Positions 1 to 5,717 of a DNA stretch of 12,428 nt are shown piece by piece. Both the position numbers and the translations under genes were made by a program. The DNA comes from Dehalococcoidia bacterium UBA1152 (GTDB lineage: Bacteria; Chloroflexota; Dehalococcoidia; Lucifugimonadales; UBA2962), in the NCBI GenBank assembly GCA_002311285.1, contig DBZU01000023.1:41053-53480 (forward strand), written 5' to 3'. The notes below the pieces were generated by a model. The model searched no databases, was not told the origin of the DNA, and saw only the letters and a list, made by a program, of their open reading frames with translations. How positions within the stretch are numbered: position 1 is the first letter of the stretch; every line of letters starts with the position of its first letter.

Positions 1-110
1 AGGCGTTTCATTCGGTGTGGATCGACCCTGAAGGTGGGGTGTGGGCAGTAGGAGGCAAGGTGCTAGCCCCTCCTTTGGTTGATGGCGTGATGATATATCG
101 TGCCCCATAG
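1..110 (+). CDS. C-terminal tail of a truncated protein, possibly beta-propeller-like
   Basis: An open frame enters from the left edge (first whole codon at 3) and stops at TAG 108-110, giving about 35 residues that end in GVMIYRAP. The tail contains WIDPEGGVWAVGG, a Gly/Trp-rich blade-like motif of the kind seen in bacterial beta-propeller or Kelch-type proteins. The function cannot be assigned from so short a piece. No start codon is visible because the gene begins outside the window. GC here is about 56%, clearly higher than the adjoining sequence. A strong hairpin terminator lies about 100 bases downstream, consistent with a real gene end. Confidence 0.55.
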   Translation, partial: AFHSVWIDPEGGVWAVGGKVLAPPLVDGVMIYRAP

Positions 111-208
111 CTAGAAACAACTCTTTTTCGTAAACCTAAATATTCTTTAGTTAACTTTACGATCATCTAATAAGCCTTTATTAGTAAATTATTAAATTCA
201 CTAGTTTC

Positions 209-246
209 AAAAAGAGGCCCTGTTATGTCTGACAGGGCCTCTTTTT
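209..246. terminator. Bidirectional rho-independent terminator
   Basis: A perfect 15-bp inverted repeat (209-223 with 232-246) has an 8-base loop. The stem is GC-rich in its upper half (GAGGCCCTGT) and A5/T5 at its base, so it can act as a T-tailed terminator in both directions. It sits between the converging partial gene ending at 110 and the permease ending at 267, and probably serves both. Confidence 0.88.
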
Positions 247-266
247 AACTGTTTAAATAATGTGTA

Positions 267-1517
267 CTATTCGACACTTTCTTCAATGGCGTCCCAAAGA
301 GGTCCATATGTTCGCTCAGCCGCACGATACTCTATTGCAGTAGTTGTGGGACGGAATCCCCAATTGAGTGATGGCACATTTACAGCTATTAACAAAACAA
401 TTAATCCTACAATTAATCCAAACACCCATGTTATAGAAACAAAGCTTAATAGTGCTCGTCGACCAAGTATGCGAGATAATCCCCAGAATGTAACAGGTCC
501 TCCAGCCGCGGCAGTGAAAAGTAAAGCTGCCGCTGGGGCCACTTCCATTCCTAATAGCAAGAGTAATGCAACTAGTGGTATTTCAAACATTAGAGGAACA
601 TTGATCAGAATTCCAAGACTGGACGCCAGCGCTACACCTAAAACATGGTTTCCAAAAAACATGTCAATGTATTGTGGGTTTATCCATTGGATCACTAGTC
701 CACTGCCGAAACCAGCTACAACCATTATTGGACCTAATTTAATTAAATAAAGACAACCAGCCTTTGCCCAATCCCGAAAAGCTTCGCTCATTGCACTTTT
801 CCATGACTGAGAATCTGAAATACTCAGCAAATTAGTATCCGTAATCTCTTCAGGCTTATCACTCACTGATGTTCCGATACGGTCTATCCAATAAACCGCA
901 GGTCCTATCATTAGGGTGCTTAAAACACTAATGATAATTCTGCTGACGCCAAGAAGTGGTGCAAATACAAGTGATGCCATCAACAATGCTGGAACACTCA
1001 TAGTGGATGACCCTTGAACTAAAGCTATGGTTCCTTCTATGCCAGCTCCCCTTCGTTTTATAGCGGTTGATACTGGTACGATGCAGGCAGAACATAAATT
1101 CATCATGGGTCCAAGCATTGCACCTTTTAGTGTTCTACCTAAAAGGCCGCCTCCAGACCAAGGCTTAGACCCTGGGGGCAATAAAAATGACTCAACTAGT
1201 GCTGCAATGAGAAAAGCAAACGTCATGCCAATGGTTACTAGCCTTAAGTAAGTGACCGAAAAATTTACCCATCGAGACACAAAAGATGTGTCGGGATCAG
1301 ATTCAATACAAAATCCTTGGAAGCATTCAATAACTGGCCCAGTGATTGATTCTAAATCGCCTTCCACAATATCTAGTTTAGGAAATCTGTTAAAAACAAA
1401 GAACAAAGTTACAATAGTGGCAAAAATTATGATGCCAACTAACCTCTTTTTTGCTAATCCAGATGTCAAATTTATTGACATGTTTGATTTAAGCTTCTCA
1501 ACCAGTTGATCAGTCAT
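267..1517 (-). CDS. ArsP/DUF318-type permease (PF03773-like)
   Basis: This is a predicted inner-membrane permease of 416 residues. Hydrophobic spans are visible at about 26-44, 90-113, 133-150, 172-210, 258-280, 291-335 and 356-381. The segment NLCSACIVPVSTAIKRRGAG (140-159) matches the Cys-containing conserved region of the ArsP/YraQ/DUF318 family (typically CSC-VVP---RRGA), and GGPVTFWGLSRILGRR (339-354) fits its C-terminal repeat. Some ArsP members export organoarsenicals; the substrate here is unknown. Besides C142/C145 there is a second pair, C65/C70, in the loop after the first span. The gene starts with ATG inside the end of a 48-codon gene (8-base overlap), so the two are probably translationally coupled. 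A weak AAAGG lies 8 bases upstream of the start. Family assignment is fairly sure, substrate is not. Confidence 0.8.
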   Translation of the reverse strand: MTDQLVEKLKSNMSINLTSGLAKKRLVGIIIFATIVTLFFVFNRFPKLDIVEGDLESITGPVIECFQGFCIESDPDTSFVSRWVNFSVTYLRLVTIGMTFAFLIAALVESFLLPPGSKPWSGGGLLGRTLKGAMLGPMMNLCSACIVPVSTAIKRRGAGIEGTIALVQGSSTMSVPALLMASLVFAPLLGVSRIIISVLSTLMIGPAVYWIDRIGTSVSDKPEEITDTNLLSISDSQSWKSAMSEAFRDWAKAGCLYLIKLGPIMVVAGFGSGLVIQWINPQYIDMFFGNHVLGVALASSLGILINVPLMFEIPLVALLLLLGMEVAPAAALLFTAAAGGPVTFWGLSRILGRRALLSFVSITWVFGLIVGLIVLLIAVNVPSLNWGFRPTTTAIEYRAAERTYGPLWDAIEESVE

Positions 1518-1656
1518 CTTTGTGACCTTTGAACAGCATGCGGATCTTTGAACCTATATCTGGCTCATCTGGTCGTGATGGCAGGGCTATCCAAATGATG
1601 AAGAGTAGTGTGAATACTACTCCCGGCAACACGGCTTCTAACCACCATTCAGGCAT
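1510..1656 (-). CDS. 48-residue single-span membrane protein coupled to the permease
   Basis: This short gene lies directly upstream of the permease. It starts at ATG 1656-1654 behind a good ribosome site (AGGAG at 1667-1663, 6-base spacer) and ends at TGA 1512-1510, overlapping the permease start by 8 bases (ATGACTGA). The protein begins MPEWWLEAVLPGVVFTLLFI. It has one hydrophobic segment (about residues 8-25) followed by a charged tail ending KIRMLFKGHKDD, so it is probably a single-pass inner-membrane peptide with the positive tail in the cytoplasm. I do not recognise a family. Tight coupling suggests a permease subunit, assembly factor or regulator; that is inference. The strong ribosome site and the overlap argue against a chance ORF. 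Confidence 0.7.
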   Translation of the reverse strand: MPEWWLEAVLPGVVFTLLFIIWIALPSRPDEPDIGSKIRMLFKGHKDD

Positions 1657-1682
1657 TAATTTCTCCTAACAAAGACTCCTCA

Positions 1683-1711
1683 CTTAAAAAAAGTTAAAAT
1701 TATTATGTCAG
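1683..1711 (-). promoter_or_regulatory. Candidate sigma-70 promoter for the small membrane protein and permease
   Basis: On the minus strand CTGACA (1711-1706, 5 of 6 to consensus) is followed after 17 bases by TTTAAG (1688-1683, 4 of 6). The predicted start near 1676 lies just before the AGGAG at 1667-1663, giving a short leader. The assignment rests on consensus matching alone in an AT-rich region. Confidence 0.35.
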
Positions 1712-1726
1712 CAGCACAAAACGTTT

Positions 1727-1755
1727 TTATTACATAAGACAGATTCATTTATAAT
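1727..1755 (+). promoter_or_regulatory. Candidate sigma-70 promoter for the LLM oxidoreductase-SDR pair
   Basis: TTATTA (1727-1732, 4 of 6 to TTGACA) is followed after exactly 17 bases by a perfect TATAAT (1750-1755). The expected transcript start near 1762 would leave a leader of about 57 bases before the TTG start at 1819. Position in the divergent intergenic region supports it. The base composition makes chance matches possible. Confidence 0.45.
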
Positions 1756-1818
1756 TATCAACTACAATGCTTAAGCAAATGTATTCTAAATTAAGATTCC
1801 ACCAATGAGTATCCTACA

Positions 1819-2646
1819 TTGAAATATAGTCTGATATACCCAAACAAAAAAGGTTTTTGTGATCCTGACATAGCTTCTGATTTAGCTATTAAAGCCGAAG
1901 AGGCTGGATTTTCAACTTTTTTGATATGGGATCATTATGGTATGCCAGAAGGTCCCGACACCGTAGATGCATGGTGCATGCTTTCTTACGTGGCAGCAAG
2001 AACTTCCAAAATCAAAATAGGTACGTGTGTAACCCCGATACCTTTCAGATCTCCTGCTCAATTAGCAAAAATTGTGTCTACCGTTGACGTTTTATCAAAG
2101 GGAAGGGTAATTTTAGGAGTAGGAGCAGGCTGGCATCAACCTGAGTTTGACGCCTACTCAAAATGGGATTCCACATCAGTGCGAGTCGACAAGACCATTG
2201 AGGGAATCGATTTAATTACCAGGCTGTGGACTGAGAAAACAGTTAACCACCAGGGTGATTATTTTCTATCAAAAGACGCTCAATTAGAACCTAAACCAAT
2301 TGGTAAACCACATCCGCAAATGTGGTTTGGAGTCAGAGGCCCCAGGATGATGAAACTAGCAGCAGAGTATGGAGAAGCTTGGATACCCACTATGATTACC
2401 CCAGAAGAATATAAAGACGGGATGCATAGATTGTCAGAATTTAAACAAGAGCTGGGTAAACCGCCTGATGTGTATGGAGCAATACAAATTTATGAACCTC
2501 CCCAATCAACGGATGAAGCGCTTAAAGATATAGATTTGTTTGCTGAGGCTGGATGCCAGGAATATGGGATTGTTTGGTCTTATCCTCAAGATGAAGGGAT
2601 CAAGCGAATTGAATGGATTGCGAATGAGGTGATGCCCAAATTTTGA
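1819..2646 (+). CDS. LLM-class flavin/F420-dependent oxidoreductase
   Basis: This is a 275-residue TIM-barrel enzyme of the luciferase-like monooxygenase superfamily, cytoplasmic, using FMN or F420. Family signatures are the first strand MKYSLIYP, the EEAGFSTFLIWDH segment (27-39), TCVTPIPFRSPAQLAK (69-84), and the hallmark VDVLSKGRVILGVGAGW (89-105) followed by a Glu/Phe motif. KPHPQMWFG (163-171) and the late AAEYGEAWIP (181-190) also fit. Length is normal for short LLM proteins. The start must be TTG at 1819: an in-frame TAA lies at 1792 and the next ATG would delete the first barrel strand. No good Shine-Dalgarno is seen. A five-codon ATG...TGA frame at 1805-1822 overlaps the start. It is followed 28 bases later by an SDR gene, probably one operon. 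The substrate and cofactor cannot be read from sequence. Confidence 0.87.
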   Translation: MKYSLIYPNKKGFCDPDIASDLAIKAEEAGFSTFLIWDHYGMPEGPDTVDAWCMLSYVAARTSKIKIGTCVTPIPFRSPAQLAKIVSTVDVLSKGRVILGVGAGWHQPEFDAYSKWDSTSVRVDKTIEGIDLITRLWTEKTVNHQGDYFLSKDAQLEPKPIGKPHPQMWFGVRGPRMMKLAAEYGEAWIPTMITPEEYKDGMHRLSEFKQELGKPPDVYGAIQIYEPPQSTDEALKDIDLFAEAGCQEYGIVWSYPQDEGIKRIEWIANEVMPKF

Positions 2647-2674
2647 AATTTAAACTACAGCAGTTGGAAATTTT

Positions 2675-3487
2675 ATGATTGATCAAGGAAAAAGAGTCCA
2701 AGGCAAAGTCGCATTAATTAGCGGAGCAGCTCAAGGAGTCTCTGGTCAAATAATGGGTTTTGGTGGAGCATCAGCTCGACTTTTAGCTGAACATGGTGCG
2801 AGCATAATGTTGAGTGATATAGATGTGGCTAATGGTGAAAAAACTGCCTCAGAGATACGCGATTTTGGGGGGAAAGCTGAATTTATAAAACTTGATGTCA
2901 CTTCTGAACCTGATTGGATAAACGCTGTAAATAAAACTGTTGAGCTTTATGGCCATTTAGACATATTGGTTAACAGTGCGGGCACAACCGCCCCTGGATC
3001 GGTAGATGGCACTACAATTGAAATGTGGAATTCTCAGATGGATATGCATGGTAAAGGTTGTATGTTAGGAATAAAACATGTAATACCTCCAATGAGAAAG
3101 AATAAAGCAGGATCGATCATTAATATGTCCTCAACTGATGGCATTGTTGGTGGTGGATTCTCAGCTTCTTATGCTGCTGCTAAAGGAGCAAATCGCCTAT
3201 TAACAAAAACAGCAGCTCTTCAATATGCAAGTGAAGGCATAAGAGTCAATTCCCTTCATCCTGGCGAGCTTGATACGCCTCTAGCTAGATCAGCAATGGC
3301 GGATATAGTTAATGATGATCCTGACTTTGAAGATCCTAGATTAAACTGGATACCTCTGGGTCGCCTTGGAAAAGCAATAGATATTGCAAATCTGGTACTC
3401 TATCTAGCCTCAGATGAATCAACTTATGTGACGGGCTCAGAATTTGTAATTGATGGCGGTATGTTGGCTAAAGGATTGCCGGGTTGA
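2675..3487 (+). CDS. Short-chain dehydrogenase/reductase (SDR), NAD-type
   Basis: This is a 270-residue classical SDR oxidoreductase. It shows the Rossmann start KVALISGAAQG (11-21), an acidic residue after the second strand (LSDID, 46-50) favouring NAD(H) over NADP(H), DV at 74-75, NSAG at 100-103 in place of NNAG, catalytic Ser153, Tyr166 and Lys170 (YAAAK), and the C-terminal VTGSEFVIDGG (252-262). The nucleotide-binding loop is longer than the usual TGxxxGxG by about seven residues, running G17 to G30 with glycines at 17, 21, 24, 28 and 30. The gene starts at ATG 2675, 28 bases after the LLM gene, with only a weak ribosome site. It likely acts with the LLM enzyme in oxidising a hydroxylated or alcohol intermediate; this is inference from context and the substrate is unknown. 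Confidence 0.88.
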   Translation: MIDQGKRVQGKVALISGAAQGVSGQIMGFGGASARLLAEHGASIMLSDIDVANGEKTASEIRDFGGKAEFIKLDVTSEPDWINAVNKTVELYGHLDILVNSAGTTAPGSVDGTTIEMWNSQMDMHGKGCMLGIKHVIPPMRKNKAGSIINMSSTDGIVGGGFSASYAAAKGANRLLTKTAALQYASEGIRVNSLHPGELDTPLARSAMADIVNDDPDFEDPRLNWIPLGRLGKAIDIANLVLYLASDESTYVTGSEFVIDGGMLAKGLPG

Positions 3488-3500
3488 ACCAGAAGCACGT

Positions 3501-3762
3501 CTATTTTAAGAGCCCTGCAGGCAAACCGCCGTTTTTCTTCAATATACTTAGTATCTCATTTAATGCTTCTAACATTTCAGGATTTGTAGGGTTAATGAGT
3601 TTAGCGTAAGTAGCTGCATCAACGGCAGTTGATTGATTTGCGTCCAATAAATTAACGGTAGCCCCCGATTCAATCAATAAAATCACCATATCGGTTATAC
3701 CGAAATATGCAGCCCAATGCCCAATGCAGTGGAGTAGCTTCGTCTTTGTTTGTAGCCTTTAC
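3501..3762 (-). pseudogene. Ankyrin-repeat protein remnant, frameshifted by a 7-bp duplication
   Basis: Reading starts directly after the acetamidase stop codon, in the same phase: VKATNKDEATPLHW, then a frame break, then AAYFGITDMVILLIESGATVN and a second partial repeat ending in NEILSILKKNGGLPAGLLK. Removing one copy of the direct repeat CCAATGC (3714-3720 and 3721-3727 on the plus strand) restores the canonical ankyrin sequence TPLHWAAYFG. There is no start codon before the break (the first codons are GTA AAG GCT) and the N-terminal repeats are missing. An ATG at 3689 would give 62 residues, but it lacks half of the first repeat helix. I therefore call it a decayed C-terminal fragment rather than a functional small gene. 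It converges on the SDR gene, 13 bases away. Confidence 0.75.
3714..3727. repeat. 7-bp tandem duplication CCAATGC x2
   Basis: Two adjacent identical copies of CCAATGC (3714-3720, 3721-3727). Deleting one copy reconnects the two reading frames of the ankyrin remnant at PLHW/AAYFG, so the duplication is the likely inactivating event (replication slippage). Confidence 0.85.
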
Positions 3763-4722
3763 TTAACCCAAGTATTTTAAAGGAATTTCTGCCCCCACGG
3801 TATATTCAAGGCTACCCATCCTAACCATTTGATAAACGTTGATGCGGAAATCGGGGTTAACACATGTATGAATATACGCCTCTTCAGCAGTAAAGTTATA
3901 TTCTTCGACTAACCAATTCATTAGATCATCAACTGCTTCATGTATTGCAGTTTCCAGAGGTCGGTAGGAAAAAACAGAAATTATTGAATCAGGTTTTTTT
4001 AAACGTACAAAGGGGATAGTTTTATTTTTTATGATTTTGGCACTTGCAGTTACCGTGGCTGATGTTTCATCTGCAGCTCCATAGTATTCTGTATCACCCT
4101 GTGAGCCGTGAACATCGCCTATATATAAAAGACCTCCTTCATGGTAAACATTTAGGTAAACTTTAGTGGCTTCTTTAACATCTCTCATGTCAAGATTTCC
4201 ACCAAATGGGCCTTGTCCCATAGTTGTTGACTCAATTTCCCTATCCGGAGCGACTGCTATCGTACCTATCATAGGAGCCAGATCCCAGGAATGTTTGTCG
4301 TTCAAAACACCTTTTCCATCTCTGGTTGTACCTGAAGGACCCGGTAAATGTTTAATAATATGTATCTGCCCACGGCTGAGGTCTTTCCACTTTATTGAAT
4401 CTCCCAGAGGGCCTATATCATTTGCAAACATAGTCCATCCGAACTCAATAGGCTCTATTGATTCAATGGTAATTTCTATTAAATCACCTTTTTCAGCGCC
4501 GTCTATGTAAACTGGCCCAGCTACAGGGTTGCCTTTTACTGGATCCGATTTCCACTGCTCTGATGATCTTACTTTTGAATAATCGTCTGGAGAGGTTACA
4601 AGGCCAGACGCTGCATCCCACGTTTCAACCTGAAAGGATTCCCCTTGCTTTACGTATATAAGCGGTTTTTTAAACCCGCTTAATTCATAAGTTAAAGACT
4701 GATCTCTTGTAATGCGTTGCAT
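3763..4722 (-). CDS. Acetamidase/formamidase family amidohydrolase (FmdA/AmdA, PF03069)
   Basis: This is a 319-residue cytoplasmic amide hydrolase of the acetamidase/formamidase family, releasing ammonia from short aliphatic amides. Family landmarks are GNPVAGPVYIDGAEKGD (64-80), the HSWDLAPMIGTIAVAP stretch (144-159), GPFGGNLD (171-178) and the metal/active-site segment GDVHGSQGDTE (202-212). The length is normal for the short form. The start is ATG 4722-4720 with GAGGA about 8 bases upstream, 25 bases after the aminotransferase stop, so the two are probably co-transcribed. The exact substrate cannot be told. Context (an aminotransferase and, nearby, an LLM enzyme) suggests use of organic nitrogen compounds. 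It ends at TAA 3765-3763, and an ankyrin relic continues in phase after the stop. Confidence 0.88.
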   Translation of the reverse strand: MQRITRDQSLTYELSGFKKPLIYVKQGESFQVETWDAASGLVTSPDDYSKVRSSEQWKSDPVKGNPVAGPVYIDGAEKGDLIEITIESIEPIEFGWTMFANDIGPLGDSIKWKDLSRGQIHIIKHLPGPSGTTRDGKGVLNDKHSWDLAPMIGTIAVAPDREIESTTMGQGPFGGNLDMRDVKEATKVYLNVYHEGGLLYIGDVHGSQGDTEYYGAADETSATVTASAKIIKNKTIPFVRLKKPDSIISVFSYRPLETAIHEAVDDLMNWLVEEYNFTAEEAYIHTCVNPDFRINVYQMVRMGSLEYTVGAEIPLKYLG

Positions 4723-4747
4723 TTAGACTTTCCTCTGGGATATGCAG

Positions 4748-5656
4748 CTATAGCATTTTTTGATAATGCTTCTCTGCTTGGCCAACAACATCAACTCCAA
4801 CTCTTTCTGACCAAGCTGACATTAGTTGTTTGAAGACAGGTCCAGGCTTTCCGTCACCTATGTCTCGTTTGTCGAATGATGTCACCGGAAGAACGCAATA
4901 GGGTGTAGAAGAAAAGAATGCCTCATCAGCTGTATAAAGATCGTAGGGCTGTAAATCCTCTTCTACTACTTCTATTCCTAATTGTTCAGCCAATTCAAAT
5001 ACGTACCCGCGAGAAACTCCCTGAAGAATGGATGTGTCATTAGGAGTTCTTATAACACCGTTAGTAACGGTGAATAAGTTATAGCCAACTCCTTCAGTTA
5101 AATTACCTGAAGAATCGGTTAATATAGGCCACCCTTGATCTTCAACATCTCCAGCCTCCATTTCAGCAAGGTTGAAATTCAATCTGCTATGATGTTTGAT
5201 TTTAGGATCAACTGTTTGAGATGACATGGAGCGAGTTTTAGTTATTACACCCTTTGCTCCGTTTAAATCAGCTCCAAACCAGTCCCACGGGACTGGGCCA
5301 ACATCTATAATCACCGTTGGAGAATTTGCCTCATACGCCCATCTTCCGGGTCCTCGAGTAATTGCATGCCATATGTCAAAATCACCATGATCTTCAAGAA
5401 AACCTAGGTTTTTCTCAACAGCTTCTTCGGTTATCCGAGTCATCTCTTCAGCAGACATGCCAATGTCAATGCGAACGTATTTCATTGATCGGTAAAGCCT
5501 GTCAATATGGCGATCTAATAAAAAAGAAGTTCCGTTAAAGGTCCGAGTCACATCAAACACGGTATCACCTACTCGAAATCCTCTATCTGCGACATCAACT
5601 TTCAGTTCGCTTCTGGGAACCCATTCCCCGTTTAAATAGCAAATAAATTCACTCAT
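4748..5656 (-). CDS. Class IV PLP-dependent aminotransferase (branched-chain/D-amino-acid type)
   Basis: This is a 302-residue fold-type IV aminotransferase, cytoplasmic, using pyridoxal phosphate. The N-terminal YLNGEWVPRSELKVDVADRG and VGDTVFDVTRTFNG segments are typical of the family. The PLP lysine should be K154 (DPKIKHHSRLNFNLAEMEA, 150-168), with the cofactor glutamate in LTEGVGYNLF (186-195) and the phosphate-binding LQGVSRG (211-217) after it. Conserved HHSRLNF replaces the common SLNYLNN, so it is neither clearly IlvE nor clearly D-amino-acid transaminase; aminodeoxychorismate lyase-like or (R)-amine transaminase activity is also possible. The ATG at 5656 has a very good AGGAGG 7 bases upstream (5669-5664). 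It is first of a two-gene unit with the acetamidase and probably has its own promoter in the 61-base gap. Confidence 0.87.
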   Translation of the reverse strand: MSEFICYLNGEWVPRSELKVDVADRGFRVGDTVFDVTRTFNGTSFLLDRHIDRLYRSMKYVRIDIGMSAEEMTRITEEAVEKNLGFLEDHGDFDIWHAITRGPGRWAYEANSPTVIIDVGPVPWDWFGADLNGAKGVITKTRSMSSQTVDPKIKHHSRLNFNLAEMEAGDVEDQGWPILTDSSGNLTEGVGYNLFTVTNGVIRTPNDTSILQGVSRGYVFELAEQLGIEVVEEDLQPYDLYTADEAFFSSTPYCVLPVTSFDKRDIGDGKPGPVFKQLMSAWSERVGVDVVGQAEKHYQKML

Positions 5657-5681
5657 AACATTGCCTCCTTGTTTAAGTATC

Positions 5682-5697
5682 AGGAATTATACTTCCT
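5682..5697 (-). promoter_or_regulatory. Candidate -10 inside a 16-bp palindrome upstream of the aminotransferase
   Basis: The 61-base gap after RNase D contains AGGAAGTATAATTCCT (minus strand, 5697-5682), a 5-6-5 inverted repeat with a perfect TATAAT (5691-5686) inside it. The AGGAGG at 5669-5664 follows after about 16 bases. The -35 is poor (TGAGCA, 18 bases upstream). A repressor dimer bound to the repeat would block the -10; this is speculative. Confidence 0.35.
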
Positions 5698-5717
5698 ATA
5701 ACCAATAAATGCTCAGA

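Noticed and set aside
262..750. 162-codon plus-strand open frame
   Set aside because: It lies opposite the permease, has Ser/Thr/Pro-rich low-information sequence and no family signature; the antisense permease explains it.
1027..1509. Two further plus-strand frames opposite the permease
   Set aside because: Shadows of the permease coding strand with no recognisable motif or ribosome site.
3500..3540. Possible terminator between the SDR gene and the ankyrin relic
   Set aside because: The 8-bp palindrome CCTGCAGG has no loop, and the GGC...GCC before TTTTT gives only a 3-bp stem.
4166..4510. 114-codon plus-strand frame
   Set aside because: Antisense to the well-conserved acetamidase; no independent support.
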